DNA of 64,000 nucleotides, from assembly GCA_031841125.1 (NCBI GenBank), contig CM063112.1, forward strand, positions 62,177,722-62,241,721, written 5' to 3'. Both the position numbers and the translations under genes were made by a program. The notes under the pieces are model-generated. The model saw only the letters and a program-made list of their open reading frames with translations. It made no database searches and had not been told where the DNA came from. The DNA comes from Acanthococcus lagerstroemiae. Its lineage: Eukaryota; Arthropoda; Insecta; Hemiptera; Eriococcidae. This document shows positions 1 to 11,680 of this stretch, in pieces. How positions within the stretch are numbered: the stretch's first letter is position 1; every line of letters starts with the position of its first letter.

Positions 1-655
1 TGCACTCATTTTTGACAAAAGTTATCGGCCTCGGATTTTTTTTTTCTCTATTTTTTCATGTTTACTCGTTAGTCGGGGTTATTCCTGCCCCGCGCAATTA
101 CAACCGTCGCTCCGTTCCGGTGGGAACATTTTGTAAGCTCTCCTTTCTCTCCCTGTTCTTTCTTCCTTTATATTTATTACAAAAATGAGAAAACTCGTTC
201 TTTCGGAAATGATTGCGTAAAAATTTGCCAGCCCTAAACGGGGCAGCCGAGTGTGAACGAAATCAACGATATCGTAGTCGTTAAGCCGTTTTAAGAAGTT
301 CACCGTCGACGAATTGCTGCTGGGAAAAAAAAAATCTTCGAATAACGTACTCGGGTAAAATCCGACGTATTTTGTTTTTCAATAGTTCGTCCGTGTATGT
401 GGGTATATCTGGGAATACGCCCGTCGTCCTTTGTATACGAAAACATCTTTTCTACTAGAATAACATTCTTCCAGAAATATCCGAGGTACTGATATAAAAT
501 ATGATTTTGAAAAGGTACGTTCGCGCACAATAGAGGATAAAGAAGGTACGGGGAAGAAAGAGAGAGAAAAGTACGTAGGTAATAGGTATACGAAAATGGT
601 CTCTTCCTTAGGTGCTCTCTCGGTGTTAGGATAGATAATAGCGAAAGATTCTCAC

Positions 656-882
656 CGAGGTTTAAGCGAAGATACAGATCCCCGCGGGGAATAGTCGAGA
701 AAGCCGAACCGGCAGGGATGTAATCCGTCAGCTGTGTGACTGCGATCAGCAACCCAAGAGGCGATAAATGAGAATTCGTATAGTGATTTCTGACTCCGGT
801 CTGCCGTACCCTGCTGCTAATATTCTGCTGCGAGTGTGGAGGAGGGTTGAGAGTAGACACGATACTGGAGTCGATGTAACTA
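656..882 (-). CDS. Possible exon or chance ORF, unrecognised
   Basis: A higher-GC stretch is open on the minus strand. It runs from an AG at 84-83 bases before position 800 (acceptor-like gttgacag at 890-883, poor pyrimidine tract) to a good donor AACCTCG|GTGAGA at 656/655. The reading frame continues past the donor as a 186-codon ORF down to 300. The peptide includes LNPPPHSQQNISSRVR and LIAVTQLTDYIPAGSAF, with one NIS sequon, and resembles nothing I know. The phase does not follow directly from exon 2 (phase 0), so another exon would be needed between them. An ORF of this length could arise by chance in 64 kb. Confidence 0.2.
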
Positions 883-3034
883 CTGTCAACTTACACCCAT
901 ATTTGAGGTCCTTGTAGACTCTTGAGTATACGTTTGAGTTGACTGAAGGTTATGTGAGGTCCACCTTTACATTTATGGTAATTCTCAGGAGTTTTGAAAA
1001 TGAAGAGATTGAGCTCGATACGGGATAAGGCATCATTTCTTCGCCACCAGTGAACTGAATCCAAGGAAACACGATAACACAACTTAAATTTGGTATCGGA
1101 GTGATGTGGTTGGGGAAAAATTGCCGAAGTTAGGTGGACATGGCTGTTGAAAAACACAGGTTAAAGTTAATCCCTCTTTTTTCATTCGACTCGGTGCCAC
1201 TGGAAAACTATCGAAAACTATATGATTTGAATCACTCTTGACTTCTCAAAAGTTGTGTTTCAATGTCGATGTAGAGACTGCGCAAAATATCATGAAAAAA
1301 TTCCAATATTTTCAGTTTACTCATAAAGCTCAAAACCAAAATCATAAAAGCCAATTTTTCGAGATAATTACTCGTATAAATTTTTATACACGAACCTGAT
1401 ATTACTTTTCGGTTTTCACAACGTTCTCAACATACCAACAAAAAACTAGATTCAAGACTTAATGTTTTGGGTATTCAGTTATCATTATATTTTAATGTTT
1501 TCAGAGTTTTTTCTGGACTCAGGAAATTATGAAATGTGAAGCTGGGAACAATTTTTTCCTTTAATATATTGGGTGATTACGTAATTTATAATCGAAAAAT
1601 TAACATGTTTCAAAATAGAATAGTTTGTGAGGTAGTTATCTCAAAAGATAGTTTCTCTGGACATGTCTTACGAACATCCTATGTTAAACACGAGCAAACT
1701 GAAAATATGAGAGTTTTTCGCTGATATATTGCAGACTTTTCATAAACACCAGAACACAAATTTTGAGGGGGTAACGTAATTCGAATTACAAATTCTTTTT
1801 TTTTTCACTTCATTCCAATTACGAGGATACAGTAGTAGGGAAGAAGTGACTGTTCGGACCAGCATAAAATATAGATTCGAAATCAGCACGTAAAAACGAT
1901 GTAACATAATTCATCTTCCTAAGAAAGTTGTAACATACTTATGCATAACAAAACTTTTTAAAATGAAGTTTTTTTTCTTTCTTTCTTTTTTTTTTTTTTT
2001 TTACATCGAAATTTTAGAAATCTTCCAAAAACTTAGTATGTAACTTAAATTGGATTTTTCCTGCTTGCAATCCTTTTAGAATTTAGTCTACATTTAGAAA
2101 TTTTACCATGTCTTTCATCGCTTTCAATGAAAACTTCGTGGACAACAAATTATTTTGTGTAAAATCCTCAAAATCCGCGTTAACTTAGGCCCGAAACATA
2201 AGTTGTTATTATTTTTAAAAATCTCAAAAATTATAAGGATTTCTTTCCTAAGGTGATTCAGAATTTGGCGTGTCTTGAAATGTTCTACTTCTGATGAGTA
2301 AACTTGTTTCTTTCGGTCAAAACCCCATCCAGCTAACACTTTTTTGGAATCGAACAATTTTGAGATATCTCACTCGAGGGGGAGGGGGAGGATGGGTCAA
2401 ATTTATCATAAGATTTCTAATGAAGAAATTTACAGTTTTGCTTCAAAGCTTCGAAAACATCGAGTTCGATCGAAAAAGTTAGTTTTACCTTAAGAAATCG
2501 TTCTTATCGTGTTCGATTTTCCAAGTCACATCCATTTCTCCCATCCTAAATCTAAAATTTGGATTTTGGACTAGAAAACCGAAAGAGTTTTCTGAAATGC
2601 GAATGAAAGAATCGATAATTGTCTCGATGCCTTGTAAGTAGAAAATGGGCAATGTATCTTAGTCCCCTTTTTGAAAAAAAGCATAGCGCCTAGCGTAGAT
2701 GTAAAGAGGGGATTGTTTCGCCGCGATTCGACTGTATGTTCAGGAAAAAAAAGTGAGAGCGAAGAGAAATATACATTCACATTCTGAACACAGAGACTAC
2801 GTATGTTGAAACTTCTTCCAATTAATTAAAAGCAGGGCTGTAGCTGGCAAGTTTTTCGGGAGGAGGAGTGTAAACAGAAGAAAAAGTCGACTCACTAAAA
2901 TATTTGAAATTTCAATGACAAAGCAGAAGAGAAAGAAGAAAAACTGGTCTTTTTCCAATTTTTGTCGACTGGTAATTAAAATTTGCCGAATACCGACTTT
3001 TGTTAAACAACATTGGGAAGAGTAGTCTGTTGAC

Positions 3035-3262
3035 GCTTTTTTTTTTTTTCCCAATTTGCTTTCAATCCGAGCCCTGGAATCCGCCCTTTCGACCATTACT
3101 TCAGAGATGTCGGGGAGACTGTTAGAGCTGTCTTAGTTCTCTTCCTTTCAGGCCGAAAAACCGGCTTAGGTCGACATCTGGCGAGTTGCTATGTGGGCTC
3201 GAACCTGGAACCTCCGGATTCCGAGACCAACGTGCCATCCACTCGGCCAACCAGACCCCATG
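3035..3262 (-). mobile_element. tRNA-derived SINE, copy 1
   Basis: Minus-strand copy. The head at the right end (3262 downward) carries the polymerase III box A (TGGCCGAGTGG) and box B (GGTTCGAGCCC-like) of a tRNA-like module, followed by the same roughly 140-bp body as the copies at 45574 and 49864 (CCGACRTCTCTGA, then TAATG.TCGAAAG.GCG). It ends in an A-rich tail, read here as the T run near 3040. Flanked by a 10-bp direct repeat GTCTGTTGAC at 3025-3034 and 3263-3272, the expected target-site duplication. Confidence 0.82.
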
Positions 3263-3397
3263 GTCTGTTGACACTTACGAAGACTTTCAAATTATGTTAA
3301 GACTCGCTAAGACTATAGTAACGCTTGTCTGTCTATCATTCTGTCGGCAGGATATCGGTTTGTCTGTCATCTGTCTATTTATCTGTTGTACTAACTT

Positions 3398-3596
3398 CAG
3401 GGCCAAAGAGAGGGGGGGGGGCAAAAGGGACATTTGTCTCGGGCCGGGAATTTTACACGGAGCCCCAGAGGGCCCTAGGAAAAGAAAAATAAAAAGGAAA
3501 AAGAAAAAAGCCCTATTTACCCTCCACCCCCTGCTAACATAGGGGCGCTATCCTCTCGTGTTTGCCCCGGGCCAGCTTCTCCTCTCTGCAGCCCTG
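3398..3596. mobile_element. hAT-like MITE, CAGGGC ends
   Basis: Element of 199 bp starting CAGGGCC and ending GCAGCCCTG, flanked by perfect 8-bp direct repeats ACTAACTT (3390-3397 and 3597-3604), as hAT transposases leave. A run of ten G lies close to its left end. It is inserted in a TCTGTCTATC-rich simple-repeat tract (about 3320-3390 and 3605-3690). Non-coding. Confidence 0.68.
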
Positions 3597-4799
3597 ACTA
3601 ACTTACTGACTGACTGGCTGTTTCCGTCTGGTCATCTGTCCGAAGTTTTCTCCCGAAGGGTTCAAGTTCCTTCTGTTTGCCTACCTGTTTTTTTGGGGGG
3701 GGGGGGGGGGAGATGAGAAACTACTCAGAGTATTTATGACGTTTTTGAGAATGTAACTATTCAAAAAAATTATTAAAAAATCTACATCAAAAATGCTCAA
3801 TATGACGTGACAAAATGCTGGATCTGTTGGAGCATATATGCTACAAAAATTGAGCGTTTGCTCGTTCATTTCTTCGCCAATATTTGAGAGAAAAAATTCA
3901 ACTTATTTCAGAATTTCTCCTCAACAAATGCTCGGACTTTATCAATACATTCTAAAATCCTTCTAAGCACTGACTCACTAATATCGAATGTTTAGCATTC
4001 TCCTCGACTGTCTGTCCACCTCGTAAATTGACAGCTTGTTGGCTGTATATTGGTATAACTTCTGATGTCTCTGTCTGACTACATTCGGTAATCTGAGCTG
4101 CTCGTATACTTTCAAAATTTTCAAGCAGGCAACCCGCTCAGCGTTTTAGTGTTTGTTTTTTTGTTTTTTTTTTGGTACGTGAAGAGACGGATATCAAATT
4201 TTTAGCGCATACTAGATAGGTACCGTAATCTGTGGGTTGATATTGGGCATGAATCAGTTGATGAAATCAGGAAACTGTAGACCTAAAAATCACGAGAGAC
4301 GACATAATTGAAGGCAAAGATAGAAGTGGACTTCCTGAGTGGAGGGGTTGCAGTATCAGCACCGGGAACGTACCGAAAGAAGATGAAGAGCACCTCCAAG
4401 GTCTGATCAATTGTTCAAGTTGAAAATTAGTAATCCCAGTTCTAACAAAAAACTCCAAATTTTTTCGCTCGCGGGCTTTCCAGTTGGAAAATTTTGGATC
4501 CCCTCTTCAGTAGTCTCACTTCGGTACACTCTTGAATAGTGCTTCAGCCATTCATGTTGAAACACATGAACGAGTCTACAACATATGCTCGCTTTTAAGC
4601 AGAAACTTGAAATTCTTAAGAGAGCTTTAGATAGTCTTGGAAGCTTAAACCCTCATGCCCTTCTTCTCACTTGTCTCTCTACACTACTTAATCAAGTTAC
4701 TCCGAGTAGTTGCCTCCTGATACCGATCCTCTGTGGGATTTGCAGTCGATCTAACAGAAACAGGCAACAGGCGGCAACCTCAGAAGAATAGAATCGTTT

Positions 4800-5560
4800 C
4801 GCGCTACGCGAATGCAAATGCCGATCTTTGGTATTCCTTTTCTCCAGCCGATTCCCGCAGCACCGCTAATTAATCCGCGATAATTTGAAACAATACAAAC
4901 CGACGAGACGAGTCTGGTCATCGCGGCGCAACCTCGCCCCCTTCCGTCTCCAGGTCAGCCGCCGAATATTTTCCGTCTCGAACTGCCTTGGACACTTTGA
5001 TTTCGCTCGCGTTAATTATACAGTAAGGTTCGAAAAAATTCGAAACAACACACGTTTGCATACTCGTACAGTCGACCGCGGAATTTATATGTACGAAAAG
5101 AATAAATACGTGTAAAGAGGATCCATCGCATACCACGTATTTCTTATAGTGCGTATTTTTCTTCTTTCCCTTTTTTTCTCTCTCTTTTTTTTTCTTTTTC
5201 TATTTCCATTTTGTATGGGAAAATAAAGTTCGCCTTGCCTCGTCGATTGACTTAAGAATTTCATTCCCACAGCCGCGCGTCGTATTGTTTTGGACATTTC
5301 ATTAACGCGCTCGTAGACGCCGCCGTCGTCGCTTTCGACCTTTATCACAATAAAACGTAATTTCTCACACCGACATTAAGCGTATATATTGCCGTAGAGC
5401 TAAACATTTATAAGCCCGGGGGTGAAATCCGAAGGAAGCTAGAAATACTCGATTTCCGATAGCCTTTGTTACATTTCGGAAATAAATTTTCGTGTCCCGC
5501 GCCGTCTCCGAGCCGCCGAATGCGACCGATTCGAATTCCTCACATCCGAGCCCACTAGCT
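4800..5560. other. Unique CpG-retaining non-coding block
   Basis: Contrasts with the AT-rich repeat-laden flanks: CG dinucleotides are frequent and no internal repeats are seen. Short ORFs are open on both strands without splice context. Candidate regulatory DNA of the minus-strand gene (intron 2). Confidence 0.35.
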
Positions 5561-6264
5561 GGGAACTGGGGTGCAGAACCCCACGATTTTTGGGAATCGA
5601 AGAAGACACAGCCAGTTCGTTTTTCTAACCAGTTCGACATTTCGTGGTACTGAACAATGGCAATGGTCGAAAACGCAATTTGGTTTTCTGAAGTTCAGTC
5701 CGGAACCGAAAGTCGTGAGTGAGAACTTTACGGGTGCCATTGGAAAAGAAACACGAAAACCAAAGTTGTATGACCTGAGAGCCGAAATGTCTTCTGTTTT
5801 CTAGAGACGACAGGGGATGAACTTAACAGTGCAAGAAAATTAAATAAAAGGACGTTTGCTGACTGAGCTCTCTTTCAAAAAGGCTCCGTGAGCATACCCA
5901 GTGTATCTACAAAATACAAATTTGTGAAATTCATGACTTTTTCCGTGGGCTTACAATACTCAATGTTAGGGATCCTAAATTGCAAGTATGTTAAGTACAC
6001 AGTGTCGCTTGTCACGAATCATTTTTCGAAGATAATAATCAACGGTCAAACATGCTGTGCTGTTGCCTACGCTCTATTTTTTTATTTTTTAAAATTTTTT
6101 TTTCCTAGAAGAATTTGGAGAGAATTTATGATTTCTCGGGAAAAGCAAATTAAATATACATAACCTTGTTTTATCTTTCATAACTTCCATGACCACTGAC
6201 TTCAATTCACGACTTTTTCATGACTTCTATGCCTTCACTATGCCTAGTAGTAAAAACATGTAAA

Positions 6265-6525
6265 ATGCTAAATTAAACACTGAAGATGGCTAGAAAAAAT
6301 AAAAATTTCCATAAAAATGTGGACCACTGAACTGAATTGTGAACTGATTTGTGACCATGAAGAACTAAATCATACGGACTGGTTTCGTGTCGGGGATACC
6401 CACGGCTGGAAGAAAAAATCATACGGATTGGCTTTGTGTCGGGAAGATGGCTGGAGGAAATGATAAATTTCCATGGAAATGTCAACCACTGAATTCGTAT
6501 CGGGGGAGCGTTATGGGCGATAAAG
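6265..6525. repeat. Second copy of the TTTCCATGGAAA repeat
   Basis: Shares with 10530-10920 the words ATGGCTGGA.GAAA, AAATTTCCATGGAAATGTCA, CCACTGAACTGAATTGTGA, CCATGAAGA.CTAAATCATAC and GGTTTCGTGTCGGGG, internally repeated about 70-100 bp apart. No coding content. Confidence 0.6.
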
Positions 6526-7198
6526 TAACGCTTTAAAGTAATGTTTTTTGAAAGTTTTTCAATGTGCTAAAGTAAAGACATGAAAATGTCAAAAATCATG
6601 AATTCTGGAAACCATCAATTTTGAACGAAGTGTATTTCGAATGCTATTTAACCTAGAATAGCGTATATGTACACCATTTGATAGTAAATTTTATGAGGAA
6701 TAATTTTTACCCGAAACATTTTTCATTTGGGTCGCATTTTGATGAAATATTTTCGAAAAACTGAAATTTTAGACGTTCTAGCCCCCCTAAAAGGAGGAAG
6801 CACAGGGTTTAGGGGATGAGATTTTTAATATGTTGTATTGTAGGGGGTTCCCTACGTGTTCCAATGAAATCCCCTTTGTTCCCAAAAAAATGTTTTTTCT
6901 CCCTCATGTTTATTTCTTCATTGCCTAGAGGTCTAGACTGTGTACAGTGTGACGCTAACCTTTGAAACGGGTGGTCGGAAGAGCTTGACTGGTGAACAGT
7001 TGAACCACCGTCGTAATTCCTTCATCCATGAGTTTGGTCTTCTGCCGATGGAACGTTTTCTTGTTATCTTTCCCTCTATCAGCAGTCTCTGAAACTCGTA
7101 TCTTTCGCCCCGTAAGATAAGAACGAGATAGCAGATAGCACAGCTTTCTTTCCTTGATTGAGCGCCGTACCTGAGTCTGTTTCCTCATTTTCCTTAGG

Positions 7199-7636
7199 GA
7201 GGGACGTACTGAAAAGTTTTTCCAGGAGGGGTAAAAATTGTGAAAGTCCCAACTGACTCAACTCAGAATTCCCAAATATCAAAGCAAAAAAAAAACCTTT
7301 TAACTGGGATTTTTCTAACTGACTCAGCTCAAACTTCCCAAGTATCAAAGCAAAAAAAAAAAACAAAAAAACAAAAAAACGTTTGACCTGGTGGGTTTTT
7401 CTAACTGACTCAACTCAAAATTCCCACGTATCAATGCAAAGGCAAAAGAAGAAAAACCTTTTGACTTTGTTGGGTTTTCCCAACTTCTCAACTCAAATCC
7501 CACGTATCAAAGCGCAAAGAACAAGAAAAAAAAAAGTCTTTTACCTGACTGAAATGGTAAATTTTCCTAACTGCTGAGAGAAAAATTCCCGGAGGGGGGT
7601 AACTTGCCCCCCTGTCCCCCTATCGGTACATCCCTG
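7199..7636. mobile_element. hAT-like MITE family with internal tandem repeats, copy 1
   Basis: Ends GAGGGACGTAC and GGTACATCCCTG are inverted copies. Flanks TCCTTAGG (7191-7198) and TTCTTAGG (7637-7644) match at 7 of 8. The interior is four degenerate units of roughly 70-90 bp, each with CAACTGACTCAACTCAAAAT, then a CCCA.GTATCAAAGCA box, an A-run, CCTTTTGACTTG and GGATTTTTC. Same family as 23766-24133 and 55239-55562. Confidence 0.76.
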
Positions 7637-7859
7637 TTCTTAGGACTTCATTGTTCGCTATTTTCCGCCCTGCTACATTCAAGATACGGCAATATACGTA
7701 CATCATCTCAAAGGCCTCCCTCCATTCCGCTGTTTACGCAAATTGATATTTTGCAGAAAATTTTCAGTGCGAATGATCAGAATGGATTTAAGTAATAATA
7801 AATTGTTGTCACGCGATGTTATGGTGTATCTAGAGTGTAAAATCCAAAATTTCAGCCAA

Positions 7860-9680
7860 CATTTCAAAAACATTTAGATGTTTTTACGACAAGAACATGG
7901 CGGACCGAGTGTGACCACGAGTAAGGATAGAGCCTTAGCCCCCGTTGCCTTCCCCGTATTTCCGTACCAGATCGGGCCTACATCCGGCCACACTGCCCAG
8001 CCCATACCGCAGACTTACGATGCCGGGAATGATCACCAAAATCGTCGAATTTCCGTGTTTTCTCATCAATACGTATCGCCGACCTCGAATCTCCAGTTCG
8101 GAGAAAACTGTAATTCATATTTTCTCCGCGCTCGCAGTGTCACGAGCGATCATAACCATCAATCTATACCGTCACCGCCGCGGTGAGAGGAACGCTTTCC
8201 ACAAAGTTCGATGCCAATTTCGCCGGCAGCCTCATTCGGAGCCATAACCCACGAACCGCTTCGTTACTTTTCCGGGAATTCGTTAATCGTCTCCACGAAA
8301 TCCACGAAAATACCGATAATCGTGCGAACGAGGGGTCAAGTAAGGTACGGCGTCCAGGGTTTCCTCAAGGTACCGGGAAGAGCTTAGAGAGAGAAAAAAA
8401 AGAAGAGAAAAAACTGAGAAAAATTCTCGCGTTATCGGTCGTGTAATAATAATACTACATCATCGTCATTGTGAAGAATGGACCGAAGTTGTACGTAAAG
8501 GACCGACTTGCTATTAGGCAGTAGACAACTAGATATAAACATTGAGAACGAGCTGCGCGCCATGGGATGGGAATATTTCGCCTGCTTGTTTCGTATACAC
8601 CGTGAGAACTAACCACCATTTAACGTCTCCTTAACCGGATGGGTCATAAACTTAAAAAGAAAAAGAAGAAGAAAAAAATGAGAAAGGTCGTGCACTATTT
8701 GGTCCCAAATTTGAATCCTATTCGCTCACGTTTATAATCATCGCCATGTTGGTATATGCTCGTACATGTAACAGCGTATTGGCGGATTCGGGATCGGGAT
8801 CGGGATAGGGTAATCGGTGGGACACGCGTGTCTCGGGACTCGTAATTATAGTGTACACAATTATCGCCCGTGTTCAAACCGCGCGTCTTTTTATAAACGA
8901 ATAGAGAAAAAAATAAATAACTTCGTGGGAACCGAACGATTTGTTAAACGATGTGGCCGACGAAACGTGAGTCTCTCGTAACGGAGACCGAAAATTAATA
9001 ACGCCGAGTATATTTCTTCTTAAATTTAAGAGAAGAAAAAACACACACACACACACACACATACACACACAAGCATATATAACTTTTGTCTCCGGGCTCG
9101 TTGTTTGTCCATTTGAACCGTTTAACGGAATTAGCTCGATTGGACTGCTGCGCAAGAGGGGACAATTAATAAGGCGACCGTTATTGAAGGATGTAGATTA
9201 CGATCGTGGGGCTAATTTAAATTACTGGGCACGTCGTATTCGTCTTAGCCGTATACATTCTGCGTAGCTTCCGGGTGCGATGGCGAGAAGTTTGTACTCG
9301 AGCACAACCGTGCAGAGGGTGCGAACTACTCCGGCGAAACCTTTTTCCCTCTTCGAATTGGCAGTTAAGTGGAAATCGTTTTTCTTAGCAACGGCCTACA
9401 GCTGATATAGATAGTTGTGTATAGGTTTCGGTGTAACGAGCCGAACGAGGGAAGGAAATGTATTCGAGGTACGTGCCCCGAAAAGCTATATAGGGAAATT
9501 ATATATCGACGTTCGGTCAGCCAATTTGGACATTGTCAACGATTCCCACGGTTGTATTGCGTATTACTGTCCATGGCGAGGGCTGATTTGTAATGTTGCT
9601 GGGCGGTGGTGCTCGCGGCTCCTAGATCCACACGCCTACCGTAAATACAGTAACGAATTCCGCGAGATAGCATTTTAGCC
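7860..9680. other. Unique CpG-retaining non-coding block with CA microsatellite
   Basis: Begins soon after the MITE 7199-7636. Two overlapping 100-codon plus-strand frames at 7878-8247 have the proline/arginine-rich look of translated CG-rich non-coding DNA. A (CA)n tract lies at 9041-9071. No recognisable coding exon. The longest such block in intron 2. Confidence 0.38.
9041..9071. repeat. (CA)n microsatellite
   Basis: About 15 CA units with one T interruption. Confidence 0.92.
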
Positions 9681-10129
9681 CAAATTTCTAATACCAAGTC
9701 ATCAGTGCGGCCGACTTTTCCGAGAGAAATATTCCTTCGGTTTGATAAATCGTAGGTACCTTGAAATGAAATTTTTCGGTATTGCGGCGAAGTGATAATC
9801 TAAAACCAACCCTGTAATACAACCCCAGGGTCAGTGACGTCAAATTCTCCAGTTTTTCGTAGGTTCTAGATACTTTTTGATGTTTAGTCATCTTCACTGG
9901 CGTAGCCAAGGGCGGTCGAGGGGTCGACGGGATGTGGACTCCCTCCCTTTGCGACGTCAATACAGATTTTCTAATTTTAGCATTCCCTCTAACGGTTACT
10001 GATTTCGTAAATTTTATCAGTGTTTTGATTTTCTATCCGGCTTCGATTTTAGTCACCTATAAAACAGTGGCGGAAATAGAGTGAAAACTTGGGGGGGGGC
10101 TGAAGCTCCAGCGCCTAAAATCTTCTATT

Positions 10130-10930
10130 ATATAAAAATGAATGTCTATCTGTCTGTGTGTGTCCTTCATATTTCCATGGAAATTTCTATTAACAACACG
10201 GCTGCAGACTTTTACTCCACTGTTCTTTCAATCGCCATGAAACTTTGGGAAGTTGTTCAATACACTCCCGCGACGGTTTCTGGGGGGCAGTGGTGGGGTT
10301 GTGGGTATGTTCCCCTGACACGCTCCTGTTACTATGACGTCTCATACAACTGAGTATACTTGAGCGAAAACCGTGTCTCAGTGGTTGACATTTTCATGGA
10401 AATTCCTCTATTAATAACATGGCTGCAAACTGCACGTGTCTCATTAAAAAAATTTCCATGGAAATTTCTATCAACAACACGGCTGCAGACTGTAGTCGCA
10501 CAGGGCACAGCAAAGATCAAGATCAATGAGCACATGGCTGGAAGAAAAATAAATTTCCATGAAAATGTCAGTCACTGAACTGAATGGTCACCATGAAGAG
10601 CTAAATCATACAGACTAGCTTCGTGTCGGGGGCTGGTACGGTTTTCGCTCAAGTACACCCGTGACTGGAAGAAAATGGAAATATCAGCCACTGAACTGAA
10701 TTGTCACCATAAACAGCTAAAGAACTGAGAGCTGAACTGAGCTAAAATGAGAAGAGAAAAGAAGAAGAACTATAGTCGCGTAGGGCGCTGCAAAGATCAA
10801 GATCAATGAGCACATGGCTGGAGTTACGGTTTTCGTTCAAGTATATACGTGGCTGGAAGAAAAATAAATTTCCATGGAAATATCAACCACTGAATTCATT
10901 TCGGGGAGCGTGTCGGGGGACCTCACGACT
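10130..10930. repeat. Dispersed repeat with TTTCCATGGAAA palindromes
   Basis: Starts TCTATTATATAAAAATGAAT followed by TGTCTATCTGTCTGTG, a form often seen at Helitron 5' ends, but no Helitron 3' hairpin was identified. It contains several copies of AAATTTCCATGGAAATTT (perfect palindrome at 10450-10467). Modules with AACACGGCTGCAGACT, AAAGATCAAGATCAATGAGC, and TGTCA.CCACTGAACTGAAT are repeated two or three times. The same modules recur at 6265-6525. Confidence 0.55.
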
Positions 10931-10968
10931 ATCCTTGTTGCGCTTATTTTCACCTATCCATGGAAATG

Positions 10969-11010
10969 AAGAGAGAGAGAGAGAGAGTGAGAGTGTGTGT
11001 GTGTGAGAGA

Positions 11011-11048
<38 letters not shown>

Positions 11049-11050
11049 AG
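10969..11050. repeat. (GA)n with (GT)n interruption microsatellite
   Basis: Mixed GA/GT dinucleotide tract inside the hAT-like element 10065-12194; it creates the serine/leucine-rich part of a 141-codon minus ORF. Confidence 0.92.
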
Positions 11051-11075
11051 ATGTAGCGAAGGCTCATAACGTATT

Positions 11076-11680
11076 GTGGCAGTTTCTATAAAAAGGGGTA
11101 ACTTTGTCGATCCGACGAATTTTGAGTTACAGACAGTACATAATAGAGGAATGAATGCCCATTCCAACGAGCTGTCAGCGTGATTCGTAGCGTTTTTTGT
11201 TCCGGAGATACAAGCGGTCAAAGATGAGTGTAACAAAAACGCGCGAAAACACGTTTTTGGGAAAAACGCGTTTAAAGTTGGACACACCTTTTTCTCCCAT
11301 TCGGTCAAGCGGCCCTAACTCACCGCGGAATCATGTTAACAGCCTCAACGAGAAGTTGTTGGAAAGGTAATTTTTGGCTCTTCTGTGTGGTTACAGTTCA
11401 GAACATCGGATTTATTCGTGAGCTCCGAAAAACCACGAAGAAGCGAACGCAGACATTCGCCTTCTTTTCTCATTCTCTTTTCTAATTCTCTTCCTCTCTC
11501 TCCCTCTTCTCTCTCCTGCGCGTAAATTTTGTCTCTTCGTTATTGCGATGTTTTTCCTACAGAAATCAACCAAAATCTCAAAATTGATTTTTTCAACCAA
11601 AAAATTTTGTTTTTCTTTTTTTGCGTTTTCTGAGACTTTGATCGATCGACAAAGTTACCCCTTTTTATAGAAACTGCCAC
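11076..11680. mobile_element. Nested foldback/MITE with long terminal inverted repeats
   Basis: Termini are inverted copies of at least 36 bp: GTGGCAGTTTCTATAAAAAG then GGGTAACTTTGTCGATC reads inward from 11076 and, on the other strand, from 11680. The match is essentially perfect, so this is younger than most elements here. No clear target duplication was found, and no transposase ORF. Superfamily not assigned. Confidence 0.7.

Noticed and set aside
2829..2880. CAGGGCTGTAGCTGGC paired with the end at 3596
   Set aside because: The 3596 end belongs to the element starting at 3398 with a perfect duplication; 2829 has no matching flank.
7878..8247. Two overlapping 100-codon plus-strand ORFs
   Set aside because: Both frames are open simultaneously in CG-rich unique DNA, neither has domains or splice context, and the pattern fits non-coding DNA with few stops.
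9895..9960. Another hAT-like end (CACTGGCGTAGCCAAGGG)
   Set aside because: Only one terminus found, with no partner or target duplication.
10883..11308. 141-codon minus ORF with a Ser/Leu-rich stretch
   Set aside because: The central part is the translated GA/GT microsatellite and the rest crosses the foldback terminus.
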